NCBI GenBank assembly: GCA_947247005.1 | Contig: OX365944.1 | Coordinates: 9,932,501 to 9,996,500 of the forward strand | Length of the DNA stretch: 64,000 nucleotides | Origin: Spisula solida | Taxonomy: Eukaryota; Mollusca; Bivalvia; Venerida; Mactridae | Direction: 5' to 3' | Part shown: positions 10,516-21,847 of the stretch, in pieces | How positions within the stretch are numbered: the first letter of the stretch is position 1 | Layout: the number at the start of each line of letters is the position of its first letter | Translations under genes and position numbers: made by a program | Notes under the pieces: model-generated | The model's input: only the letters and a program-made list of their open reading frames with translations | What the model was told of the DNA's origin: nothing | The model's database searches: none

Positions 10516-11100
10516 TGTATGTTATTTGTGTTTTGACCAATTTTATTTCTATTAATACATTTTTCTATTTTGTTGAAACTTGTCATTGCATGTATAATTT
10601 ATCAGTGTGGTTCATTATGTCATTTTATGACCCATGATTGGTTGAATGAACTATTAGAAGTCCTATTCCTGCATTTTGGTAACAGTTCAAATGCGTTTGT
10701 TACATAAGTGCAAAGGCAATATGTGGTAATTGCTGTCCAGGGAATAATTATATGTGTAAATCAAGAATTACCGTCAGCCTCACAGACCATCTTAGGATGT
10801 AGTGTCGTATTGTGTTCTCGTACATCAGATCAAACAATATTTATTGCTGTTGTCTGCGTCTGGACATCACGTTTCTTAACACATCATAAGTCGCTTTTTT
10901 CAACTTTAGAACATAACAAAATAATCACGTCCAATATTACTGAAATACATTGTGGCGGTCATCGCCTTTGATCATTACGAATGAACTTTACACAATCATT
11001 TGCTACATGATTTATTTACTGTTCTGATACCAAGTTTATGCATACAGGATGTACTGAAAGTGCTGGTATAAAAGCATTATCTTGGCATCAATCTGATTCA
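10516..11100. repeat. Inverted copy of P2, second part
   Basis: The reverse complement matches about 4,800-5,420; for example CATTGTGGCGGTCATCGCC pairs with GGCGATGGCCGCCACAATG at 4,968-4,986. Open + strand frames here (10,708-10,971) mirror - strand frames of P2. Confidence 0.7.
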
Positions 11101-12789
11101 AATATTTACTTTTCACGATAAACTAGAACTGCCACAGAGTGACTAATAATACCCCCACATATTGCTTTGTCAGAGACGTATGCCAAACCATATCCATTAA
11201 AACTGTCACATGGTAGTAAACACGTGTACAGTTTATTTTAACTTCAACAATATATGATGAAGTTATGGTCCAGACAACCAAAACCACGTGACCAATTGAT
11301 AACGTTATAGCGGATCGTGTTGAATGTAACATTTATCCATGGCTGAATATGGTTATAGTATATAACATTAGCTTTAAAACAATAATCGTAGTTATTTTTG
11401 CATGTATTTTAAGCAATAAAATAATATAATGAGCTTTATTTGGGTAACAAAATGCGTTGTACTACATACTGCCAACAAGCAAATTATACAGCGCCATGCA
11501 TTGATTAAATTATACATATAATTAATTTCTACATGATTCTGCTTAGAAAATATTCTTATCTGAGTATGCAATCGGCAAATGAATGCTTGCAAGGAAATAC
11601 GTTAATAAATGATTGGAAATTGGGCAATTACCCGGATGAGTGTAATTTGTAATGGACAGTAAAGTACCGCAATGAATCACGAACTACAGAAACCGAGTTC
11701 TTTCTAATTAAGCAACTTTATAGCAGATGTGGATTGCAGGTAAATGGAAATTCAATAAAACTGAATCGTTTGAAATATGAATTCAGTCATTTGTGAGTGA
11801 TTGTTCTTTTATCGGAAAGATATGTGACGTAATTGGTCTTTGTTAACAACTCTCTTAGAACCAATTCATATCATGATTTCAAATTCATCATTTCTTTAGG
11901 GGATCGGTTTTTCTTAATTTGATGCACAGTAAGACAATATTTTAAAGAAAGGCCGCAACAACACTGTACTCGATACAACGACGGACGTCACACTAAAATA
12001 ATATTCTAACATGACCATAAGTAATAAATAAGATATGTGTGGAAGGTTTTAATCGTGTTAACATGTTACACGTCATCCAAACAATCGTAAGTTAAAAACG
12101 TGGTTCAGTGGACCCAACCAGCTTACATGGAATTAACTCCCCCACATGTGAAGGTCGTGGCAGTTGCTAATATCACGGAAGAAAGCTCCTACCAACCCGG
12201 TATCATACCATGGGCGCTTGCTCTATCGACTATCATATCATGTCAGACACACCATTATGATGATGGCTTAAAAATGTAGTCCAAATACTGTCGGAAGCAA
12301 TCTTATATTGGACCATACGACTTCCAACAGTACCAATCGTGTCCATGTACTCATTGGGGGTAGATGTGAATCAGATTTAAAGATGGTTATGGTTAAAGCG
12401 ATATTTTATCCATTCCTTTTTCCCGTTACATGGTTGTATTTTTGTCAATATGACGATTCCCGAAGGGATTGAATAATGAATAAGTAACAAACGTTTTGTT
12501 TTATATATTCTATAGTTCTATAGAGTTGTCATTTGCTGTCGCACTAACTCAAAATTCCAGACACATTTAATGTTATGTAGGATAGCGTGTGACAAAATCT
12601 TAAATCATAAAGGCTATTCATGGACCTAAACTAAGCAAACAGCAGACACATACCATTGATACTGTAAAATTTAATATATACAGTGAATAAATGGTAACAA
12701 AGTCTAATGTCTCAGTTCTCTGAAGTTATGACATCGCTGCAAACATAAGTTTGTCGTTCGACAAATTTAGTAACGTAATTATTTCAAAA
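11101..12789. other. Mixed fragments between inverted P2 and P4
   Basis: About 11,120-11,330 resembles the start of P3 (TAAACACGTGTACAG against TAAATACGTGTACAG at 7,178). About 11,740-11,880 is a piece of P2 (CTGAATCGTTTGAAATATG, then GTGAGTGATTGTTC). The rest, including 11,900-12,600, has no partner and no supported gene. Confidence 0.45.
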
Positions 12790-13760
12790 TGATGTAATAC
12801 TTTAGGTGCCACATAACTGCAAGTAATTTCGTGTTTCGCATAATGATTATATTGTATGTTATGTATACCACACAGGAACATGAACTACAAACAATATGTA
12901 AAATATGTTCCCTGTTTTATCTCGTTTCCTAACAGTATTTCATTATCATATCTTTGTCATAGGTTAAAACAACACAATCATATGGTTTAGTTGTCTTTGA
13001 TCCAAAATAAACCAGCGTGATTATATTGTTGATTTTGTTGATAGGTAGAAACTGTTCGCATACTGGGAAGAAGAAGAATTAATATGGTATTAATGGACAA
13101 AGTATTTTCTGATGACTATTAAACCCATAAGACATGTTCAATATACGTTATGAGAGAGAATATCAACATATTATTTACACTAGGATTTAGCAATACGTCT
13201 TCGTAATTGGCATTACTAAGGAAGGGAAAATGTTTAAACTAGCATTTATCAGTAATTCACATATGGGGGTGAGTATATCACCAGTACAATACTAAAATCA
13301 ACACATTATGTGAATAACAAAAACTACATTATTTTGTTGTTAAAATACATGCCACATCATTATTACAGTGTCTGGCGTTTCGTAATTAAACTAAATACTA
13401 CGGAGTCCTTACATATTTATGGATAGTGCTTAATGTTTCTGATTCAATTTCTGCCTTCAAAGGAGTTTTATTTGACATTGCCAGGAGGTGGCTTTCTTTT
13501 TTTAGAAATACACAATTACTTGTTCTTGTACGAGGTTGTGAATTGTTAGGGGAAATTACCCTGAATGGTTATAAATCTTAATGTAGATTGTAGAGAATGT
13601 CGATAACGTCTGTTATGGGACGATCTGGTATCTATCATTAATGTTCAATCATCAGAGTAAAGATTATCAGAGCTTTATTTGTTTAATGCGAAATATGTTG
13701 TCAAGTGTTAATACAAAATATTGTTTGGAATTGGTCATCAATCTGGTACTGTTTTACGGA
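12790..13760. repeat. Tandem array unit 1, block P4
   Basis: Collinear with 20,158-21,545. Landmarks are ACAAACAATATGTAAAATAT, AATTCACATATGGGGGT, AACACAAGTACAT, and the run GGGGAAATTACCC followed by GAATGGTTATAAATCTTAAT. No gene is supported. Confidence 0.75.
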
Positions 13761-13831
13761 ACCAAACAAAACACAAGTACATTAGAATGCACATAAAATA
13801 ATTTGATATAAACACGGTGTATAACCGTATC

Positions 13832-13927
13832 GGTACCCTCTCAGTGCAAAATGATATATCGGTACCCTCTCAGTGCAAAATGATATATCGGTACCCTCTC
13901 AGTGCTGGCACCGGTCTCTCTCAGTGC
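13832..13927. repeat. 29-bp tandem repeat, about three copies
   Basis: Two exact units of 29 bp (GGTACCCTCTCAGTGCAAAA plus TGATATATC) are followed by a third, diverging one. The GGTACCCTCT word returns at 14,310 and 14,332 and, inverted, at 14,394, linking this array to the palindrome at 14,326-14,405. Confidence 0.9.
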
Positions 13928-14150
13928 AAAACAATAAATCCGAATATTGACGAAGATCCACAGGAGAGGTAAGAAAATCGTTTTTTTGGTCCAAAAATAC
14001 CGGTTTATGCATAAAAATCGATAGCCCACGGAACCCCCCGATGATTAACCATTGTCTTCCTGTTGTTAAATTTGTTCTATCATCTTTCACAAGTTTTGGC
14101 GTGGCTGGAATGTTGACCGAGGGTCGTCGTGCGAATGAAAATCTAGCCAT
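13899..14150 (-). CDS. Candidate first-exon-like open frame
   Basis: An 83-codon - strand frame starting MARFSFARRPSVNIPATPKL in a locally more G+C-rich segment (13,900-14,200) that is absent from the other array junctions. The first 40 codons look protein-like; the end runs into the tandem repeat and is not credible. It may be a captured exon carried by the repeat-bounded insertion 13,815-14,420. I do not recognise the protein. Confidence 0.2.
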   Translation of the reverse strand: MARFSFARRPSVNIPATPKLVKDDRTNLTTGRQWLIIGGFRGLSIFMHKPVFLDQKNDFLTSPVDLRQYSDLLFCTERDRCQH

Positions 14151-14325
14151 GTTTATGTAGCTTAAAGGCGACTTTTCTTCAATATAGCAAATATCTAGTA
14201 CCTCATACGTAAAGCCGTTGATAATATCTTGCCTCTAAAAGCCTTTTATTCGGTAACTTCCATCACATTTCTTAAAAAACACCCTACTTTCGGTTTAGAC
14301 GCGGCACCGGTACCCTCTAAGTTCT

Positions 14326-14405
14326 GGCACTGGTACCCTCTCTGCACTTGCAATCAAATTGATCGTATTCCAATTGATTGCAAGTGCAGAGATGGTACCG
14401 GTGCC
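14326..14405. repeat. Palindrome (hairpin) with GGTACC-bearing arms
   Basis: Left arm GGCACTGGTACCCTCTCTGC continues to CAAATTG at 14,361; the right arm 14,371-14,405 is its near-exact reverse complement, leaving a loop of under 10 bases. Such a perfect short fold-back is typical of the end of a mobile element or a recombination product. Confidence 0.85.
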
Positions 14406-14419
14406 AGTCAGCTGCAACG

Positions 14420-15515
14420 CATTTCTCACCTAATTGTCTGTAGTCGTCAACTTTAGCGATTTACAACGGAGTAATAAAAAGTTTTGTCTATTGATGATAA
14501 TCATCTGAACGATAATCATCTGGATGATATACTATAAGGAAACTATTTCAAACATCCAGGCAAACTGAAAGGTTCAGTATACAAATCAACTAAACGCATT
14601 TGTAATTTCCTTATAAATCAAGGACATTATTATGTTTATTAACCCCATCTGGCACACTGGTGCATTGTGCATCTGCTTTACGTATCTATTGAGTGTTATT
14701 ATATTCTATATAAGGTTTGTCTGTGAATCGTCATGATAATTCAGTTTGAAAGTTAGCACATAATATCCATACATATACCGTGGTCAAACGTACGAAACAA
14801 ATACAGCCAACAATAATCAAAATCAAAGGTACGTGAACTTAATGATAAATCAAAATATAATGAAAAATGCAACTATGTTACTACTACAGTAAGATTTTTA
14901 GACGTGTCTAGTACTACACTCAAAGTATAATACAAAAGCTATGGTCACTTTAAACCATACTAAATATAATAAAACAATGACAACAAATCTGCCAGGGAAG
15001 GCAACGCTCAACAGAATCAGCCGAGCATAAGGAACATCAATAACGGAAGATCCCAGACCACGTGTCCAAGTTACAATGGCAAACACAGAAATGAATCGAG
15101 ACGTATCTCCTAATAACAGTATAAAATACAACCTGTTTGTGATGTAGCAATCAACGAACGTAGCAAACAACGGACACTGTAACAGATAATCAATAATAAG
15201 GAATAGATATATTTAAAATGCTTTCTGCACAGTCAGAAGAATCTTATCTGAGTAAGGTGCAGTAACATTATAACGTTATCATTTTAGTAAATGAAAGCCT
15301 GTCCGGAAATAAGTTCATTGAAAATTACTCAATTATCAGGACGTGCAATTCGTAACGTTACAGATAAGGCAAAGTGGCTCAAAGTAAAGGGAAATTAAAT
15401 TGATATTGAATCGTTTGAAAAATGGATCCAGACAGTTATGAGTGATTGCTCTTGTATGGTTATTATAAGATAGGTGGGGTAATTGGTTTTTGCAGACAAC
15501 TATCCTGGAACAATT
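14420..15515. repeat. Tandem array unit 2, block P2 first half
   Basis: Matches 2,990-4,015 and 24,680-25,770. It starts a little further upstream than unit 1: TTGTCTGTAGTCG and AGCGATTYACAACG are shared only with unit 3, so units 2 and 3 are closer here. Confidence 0.8.
14898..15176 (-). CDS. Exon X, hydrophobic terminal exon (unit 2)
   Basis: Same structure as the unit 1 copy: acceptor TTATCTGTTACAG, about 92 open codons, WTRGLGSSVID, an apolar run around LLSVAFPGRFVVIVLLYLVW, and the tail ECSTRHV-stop. Relative to unit 1 there is no indel. An arginine replaces a tryptophan just before the apolar run and one falls inside it (AFPGRF), which would weaken a membrane span; the cysteine of WTCG is WTRG here. 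I infer either relaxed constraint or a diverged paralogue. Confidence 0.33.
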   Translation of the reverse strand, partial: CPLFATFVDCYITNRLYFILLLGDTSRFISVFAIVTWTRGLGSSVIDVPYARLILLSVAFPGRFVVIVLLYLVWFKVTIAFVLYFECSTRHV

Positions 15516-17410
15516 GACCTTTCTGCAGACGCTTCGTAGTCACGCCCCCTATAGTTACGGGTATTCGTTGTTGCTACGCAAGACAAGCTTTCATTAAAAT
15601 GGCGTCTAATACGGAGATGTCGTGTGATGCTCTTGGTACAATTCCGTTAAATATTTCGCTTTTAGCCAATGTTTTGAAAAATTTGTGAAACATAATTATG
15701 TGCCTACTTAAAACTCGATCAAATCGATGGTTTTTAATCGAAGAATTTTACGTAAACAGTTATTAAATCGGAGCCAAGCAGACACTCACAAGCGTAATTT
15801 TTATCCGCTCAATTAGAATGTTTCTTTTTATCTAAATAGCTATTTATGTATAGTTTTTGCGCAAATCGGGAATGACCTGGCTTGAAAGATACACCCTTTA
15901 TTGTAACAAAGAAATCATTCAGGGTTAATGCATATATTTACATATACACAGTATAATGGAACCTTCCATACACTATAGCATTTCATCTTCCGTGTACGTT
16001 CGTATGATCGTGTGTTTAATAAATAATCAAATTCAAATGTGCGTAAAATATTATTTAAGTAAAGTTACAAGACCTCCTGATTTTCTGCGTCGTGTTTTTA
16101 TTGATGTCTTCCGTGTGATCTACCGCTTATAGCGGGGACATACATTGTGTTGATTACTTACGACTGAGTCTGTATTTGATTGCAACTTCCGCAAAAAAGT
16201 AGTGCTACGTTAACATAGATGAATGTGAATCTTTCAAATCCCACATCGCTACGTAATACATGGTTTGTCCTTGACAGTCAGCATATCAACACATTTCTAA
16301 TGTACAATCACGCGTTATCAAGTAAATAAATATCGTTTTCTAACATAACGTTAAAACTGTCGGGTCAAGTGCAACAATGTGGGCTACACATATTTTATAT
16401 GCACCATTATACAAGTAATAAATACGCCCTAGATTATAAGTTAGTTAAAATTCCAATGTGTTATATACTTTGATGATCTCGTTTAGATTCGTATCTCGGA
16501 CATCAGCCGGGGACCAGTGATATACCACGGTGTCTTGTTAATTGTCAATAATCAATGTGACACATAGCGGTTTCCGTCAGGACAGGAAAACAGTATGGGG
16601 TCAGTTAGTTTTATACATAATTGCTATACATGTTTTGTAGTAATGTGTATATATCCGAAAGGTCTCTGACCTATAGATACTTTGAAATAAATTTGTACAT
16701 GTATCGATCTATCATGATTTACAATAGCTGTCCGGACCATACAGTAGACATATTTAAAACTTTTTTATAAGGTTTGGAGATTGAATGCAATTAGCACCAC
16801 AAGGATATCAACTGAAAAGCGCTTTAACTATTACATAGACCAAAACAACATAATGTTCAATATTATTAAAACACTTCACAATCATTTTTGATGGGAAATA
16901 CACACATTCTCGTTATTTGGGGGTTATGTGTCCTTATTCTATATCAAATAATAATAATTTCACAAGTCTATGGTTTAAAGTATATATTTTTTAAAACATT
17001 CATATCAAATTAAAGACGAAGCTTTCTAGTTTCACAACATGTAATTATTTCGAATTATATTGATGTAAATATCAATGATATATTAAACTTTTAAATCAGA
17101 CTATATTTGAGACAAAATATACATATATAGCTACTACTTCTGATGCCTTATGGATTTAATAAATAAATTCACTTTCATGACATTGCTACCAAATTAAAGT
17201 TTAAGTTCTCTAGTTTTTAAACATACCAGAACTTTAAAAATGTGGTAAATATTAATGAAATAAGGCTTAATTGAATATTGCACAATTTACATTGATTTTA
17301 GCTTGTCTAATGTCCAGGTTGTCTAACAAGATGGAAGCGATAAATCGTTGCCCAAATGCTGCAATCTGATTGGCTTACGCCACCTGTCAATCAAAATCGG
17401 CAGAAAGGTC
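15516..17410. mobile_element. 1,895-bp element with GACCTTTCTGC inverted ends and AATT duplication
   Basis: Units 1 and 3 read through this position (CCTGGAACAAT then AAGAAAA). Here the two parts are separated by a segment that begins GACCTTTCTGC (15,516) and ends GCAGAAAGGTC (17,410), flanked on both sides by AATT (15,512-15,515 and 17,411-17,414); the unit 3 empty site has a single AATT. This is a textbook insertion with an exact target duplication. No transposase frame is visible, so it is non-autonomous. Four-base duplications occur in several DNA transposon groups, so I leave the superfamily open. The left part carries a good-context short frame (15,599-15,688). Confidence 0.85.
15599..15688 (+). 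CDS. 29-codon frame in strong start context inside the element
   Basis: ATG in the context AAAATGGCG opens a 29-codon frame (MASNTEMSCDALGTIPLNIS and nine more) ending TGA. The surrounding 150 bases are more G+C-rich than the rest of the element. It could be the remnant of a transposase start or a captured host first exon, or chance. Confidence 0.2.
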   Translation: MASNTEMSCDALGTIPLNISLLANVLKNL

Positions 17411-18600
17411 AATTAAGAAAATGTTTTCAAATAAATATGTCCATAGGACTAGTTATTTGTTTGTGAGCCCATGGTTTGGAGAAATGTTAATCTGAACTTA
17501 TAAGTAACGATGTACTCATCTATTTTACCTTTGCAGCGATATATTTTTTATTAATTACAGAAATAAATCTGGTTTTGTGCACGTTCACGGTGAAGATATA
17601 AAGCAAGAAAGAAAATAACACATGTAATAGGGAAGGCAACATTCACTAGAAACAGCAGTACACGAAAGTCACACAAAATAACACACATACCATGAGCATA
17701 ATATACCAGTACAAAAAGGAACAAGCACACATCTAAAATAAAAAAGCCACACTGTCCTACTTTGTGTCAAAACAATAGTCGTTAATAATTTATATCAGTA
17801 TACAAAATACATGTCACTCGGCTTATAGCATTGTATAAAAGTTAATGTCGAAAAGCTGATGTTAAAATTTAACAGAAATATTACAACTTCAAACAAATCA
17901 AACATTTCTGCTGAATATCAATTAGTCTAGTCTTTCTGCCTGTGTTGATAGTCACGTAAATAATACAAACGCCATTCTTGAACAAGTGATATTGTTACAT
18001 CCCGATGTAATTTGTTGGCTATAAGTGTTTTTGTAATGTATGGTAATTCATTATGATCCTTACAAAATAGAAGTGAATAGAGGCAAACTGTTTTGAACTT
18101 TCCTACTTTCAAAGTGATGATGACGAAGTGCTGATTGACGAACTTAAAGCTTGCAAGAAGATGACCTTTACCGCGGGTCTTGTTATAAGTATTGTCATGG
18201 AAAGTGAATATTTAGGAAAATATTTGAATCCGATTGATGTCAACATAATTTTTATACCAACTCTTTCAGTACATCCTGTATGCATAAACTTGCATCAGAA
18301 CAGTAAATAAATCATGTAGCATGATTGTGTAAAGTTCTTTCGTAATGATCAAAGGCGATGGCCGCCACAATGTATTTCAGTAGTATTGGACGTGGTTATG
18401 TTGTTATGTTCTAAAGGTGAAGCAGGCGACTGATGATGTGTTAGGAAATGTGATGTCCATACGCAGACAACAGCAATAAACACTGTTGGATCTGATGTAC
18501 GGGAACACAATACGACAATACATCTTAAGACGGTCTGTGAGTATGATGGTAATTCTTTTCAGGACAGTAATTACCATATATTCTACCCGCTAGTTCGTAG
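17411..18600. repeat. Tandem array unit 2, block P2 second half
   Basis: Continues the alignment with 4,015-5,230 and 25,770-26,460 after the inserted element. Contains exon Y (17,551-17,732), the - strand open segment 17,927-18,112 and the ATCAAAGGCGATGGCCGCCA landmark at about 18,348. Confidence 0.8.
17551..17732 (-). CDS. Exon Y, hydrophobic terminal exon (unit 2)
   Basis: The acceptor (GCTTTTTTATTTTAG) and the stop overlapping AATAAA are as in unit 1. The frame is open from VCLFLFVLVYYAHGMCVILC through FLVNVAFPITCVIFFLAL to QIYFCN-stop. The segment is two bases shorter near its 5' end than unit 1, so the upstream exon would need a different phase. Substitutions inside the apolar run are conservative (I to T, H to Y), consistent with past constraint. 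Confidence 0.33.
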
Positions 18601-18779
18601 ACAAAAGTTTTCAATAAGCCGAGAACGTAACTCTAAGAAAAATCGATTAATAAACAAGCCATCCAAGATGGTCCTGTATCGCTCGCTTGTGCACATTGAA
18701 CTAGATGAACCATATTCAAACATGACCTTGATTGTGGTTGTCATGGTTCAGCAGGAATTTAAATTTTAAATTTAATCAT
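18601..18779. other. Short spacer with dispersed-repeat fragment
   Basis: Contains ATCGCTCGCTTGTGCACATT and ATGACCTTGATTGTGG-type words typical of dispersed molluscan repeats; no gene. Confidence 0.35.
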
Positions 18780-19990
18780 GCAAATTACACGTTCAATAGT
18801 GCTGTCAATAATAATTAAGACATTGTTTAAACGATTCGAAATAGACATTCGCATGCAAAAATTGTAAAAATACGTATACAGTTAAGGAATAAAAATTATA
18901 ATTATAAACATTGAATGGATCAAGTCCGGTTGACTTCGTAAGCTGTATGTCCAGACCAAACGCGCATTACCCCACCAGGTCGAGTTATATGTTACGCATA
19001 ACATTGATCAAATGAGTTGTTACATCTCACCGAAAGCAAACAATCTATTTTTACGACGAGATTATGCACCACATAATATATAAAGTACGACACTGTTTAC
19101 TACTGCATCAGTTTTTAAGAACAGCGTCACTTACATGTACCACTGCTACGAGAAACCGTCTCTTAAGATATAATTTCGAAGCCTAATACCGTTATCTAAC
19201 AAATAAATCATGAAAATGAAACGAATGTCACACTTTTGTCTGACGAAGATGTTACAAAACATAGCCCATATGTTGTCCTATGCCTTCCTATATACTGAGC
19301 TAATGTAATATTGTTATAGTGACAAGTGAGTTCACCGATTTATAGATAGTTGTTATTCGCCTAGTCAATATCTGCAGACACACTTCATCTTAATCTATAT
19401 GTTTCTGTATGACAATGACCTCAATATATCTAAAAAGTCTATGAAGCTAAAATGATAGTTTAATAACTTTATAGGTAATAGTCACAGACGATTGTGATAT
19501 TCAAACCAGTTTGACTCGCAAGTTAAGTTACTAAAGGGTTTCAAATTGACTTTTAGTGTGAATTTGTCTCACAGTAATGAACACTCACCCAATTTGTGTT
19601 TCTAAGGATTGATGTATATCCGTGTATGTATACAACATGGATATTCTTTATGATTATGATTCGTGTTTAAGACATAACGTATAATTTACACGGTTACATG
19701 TATGCACAACAGTCAAGTAGCTTGATTGAGTTGCCGAGATCTTAGGTTGATGACATAATGTTATTTCAAATGAGTATTGTCAGCGGTTAAGTTGCAGCTC
19801 TCTAAGCATACCTGTCAGGCAAACGTCTCAAACCAGCTTACATTATAACAACGTATCAGCGTTAAGTCATGTTGTCTCTAAACTGATACATTTGGATTAT
19901 TCTTAATTATATCTTACCAGATGAATTAACACCCATGCTACATTTTGTATATGTTCACTTGCAGCTGCAAACCTTTCAAATTTAAAACAT
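18780..19990. repeat. Tandem array unit 2, block P3
   Basis: Collinear with 7,080-8,300. Includes the conserved promoter and first exon at 19,079-19,167 and the degraded - strand mini-exon 19,918-19,964. Confidence 0.75.
19079..19167 (+). promoter_or_regulatory. TATA plus initiator core promoter with short first exon (unit 2)
   Basis: TATAAA at 19,079-19,084 and the initiator A at 19,110 are again 31 bases apart; ATG at 19,135 gives MYHCYEKPSLK. The splice donor of unit 1 (AAAG|GTATAT) has become TAAGATATAA, so the GT is lost and this copy would not splice normally. Confidence 0.4.
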
Positions 19991-20157
19991 TTTGAATGTA
20001 TTGAACGAGAAACCAATAATAGCAGTTCGCCAATTTTAGACATTTACGTACTCGTAGCCATTGAACTCCCCTAGGAGTAACAATGTCAAATAGGAAACCG
20101 TGTGTTAAATCAGGAGACAAAAGACAAATTTAGTTATAGAATGACTTTCAAATGGTT

Positions 20158-21545
20158 TGTTGAAATAGGTGCCCCATAAACAGCTAATAAATATAAATAC
20201 GTGTTTAATATGATGTTTATATTGTATGCTATGTATAACACACATGAACATGACCTACAAACAATATGTAAAATATATTCCCTGTTTTACCGCAGAATTT
20301 CATTACGTAAACTTTACCATATCATTGTCATAGGATAAAACAACACAATCACAATCACATTTACTTGTCTTTGATTCGACAATTAACTGGCGTAATTGTA
20401 TTTTGATTATCTTGATACGTAGACACTGTTCGCGTACTGGGAAGAAAAATAAGAAGTATTTTCTGATGTCTATTAAAGCAATCAGCCATGTTCAATATTA
20501 GATCTGAGAGAGAAAACCAACATATTATTTACACTAGGACTTGGTCGAATGCGTTTGTAATTGGCATTAATTAGAAAATACATAAAGGTCCTTGCAATTA
20601 TATTCAATAATATCATTTTGACATTTTCTATTAAAGCAAATATGAAACATGCGTAATGACGTGACACGTTGAAGCCATGACTCTTTTAATTGAGCTATTA
20701 CAGTATACATACAGGTTGTTACTAGTCAGACTGACATAATACGTTTGCAAAGTGCGATACCAAAACAATTCTACATGTATGTAATAACTCAATTAGATAA
20801 TATCAAAGATCATACAAGGAGTATTCGTTGATAATATGCAATAAAGTATGTTATATGCTTTCAATAGTTCTCGTCCAGGTTAAACTTTTTCACAGTTACA
20901 AAGTTTACATCTTCTGATATTTGGTAGAATATAAAGACAAGGTATACAATCTTTCGCGAGCTTTCATCTGTTTATTTAAATTATGTATGTTTTCAGCCCT
21001 AACTTACACCAAACACATATCACTGGTAACATTTATCAGTCATTCACATATGGGGGTAATTATATCACTAGTACACTACTAAAATCGACAAATTATGTGA
21101 ATAACAAAAATACATTAATTGTGTTCTTAAAATACATGACTTATCATGATTACAATGTCTGACGTTTCCTTTCGTAATTATACTAAATACTACAGAGTCC
21201 TTACATATTTATGGACATTGCTTAATGTTTCTAAATTAAAATTCTGTCTTCAAGGGAGTTATATTTGACGTTGCCAGGTTTATTTAGAATACACAATTAC
21301 TTGTTTGTGTACGAGGTTGTGCATAGTTAGGGGAAATTACCCCGAATGGTTATAAATCTTAATGTGGTTTATAGACAATATCGATAACGTCTGTTAAGGG
21401 ACGATCTGGTATCTATTATTAATGTTCAATCACCAGAGTAAATATTATCAGTTGTTTTATTTGTCTTAATTTGAAACGAACTATTTAGGGAACTGTTTTA
21501 CGAAACCAAACAGAACACAAGTACATGAGAATACACATACAATTT
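20158..21545. repeat. Tandem array unit 2, block P4
   Basis: Collinear with 12,790-13,760, with several extra stretches (for example 20,480-21,000) that have no partner. No gene is supported; the - strand open frame at 20,482-20,667 shows no recognisable feature. Confidence 0.72.
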
Positions 21546-21847
21546 ATTTGGCATATACTATAAAGGGAATGACACATAGAAGAATGACATGGGGAAAATA
21601 CAATTAAGGTTACTTAAGCTATGTAAAGGACAAATATGACAAACCACAAAGAAAACCATGCAGAATTTGATCACATTCACAATAAGGTTTCTGACGTCCG
21701 ATACACATGACGAATTTGCGAAGAATGAATATTAAGTGATTTACAAGAGGGGAATCAATATTTCATTTAAATTGAATATCATAAGTATGTGTATATATCG
21801 TAATAAAGAAATATGATACGTGAATGAAGAATGGGGCCAATATCTTA
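21546..21847. other. Non-coding spacer
   Basis: A+T-rich sequence between block P4 of unit 2 and the TIR element; nothing supported. Confidence 0.4.

Noticed and set aside
10708..10971. 87-codon + strand frame
   Set aside because: It lies in the inverted copy of P2; the other copies are open in different frames or broken, so the frame is not conserved.
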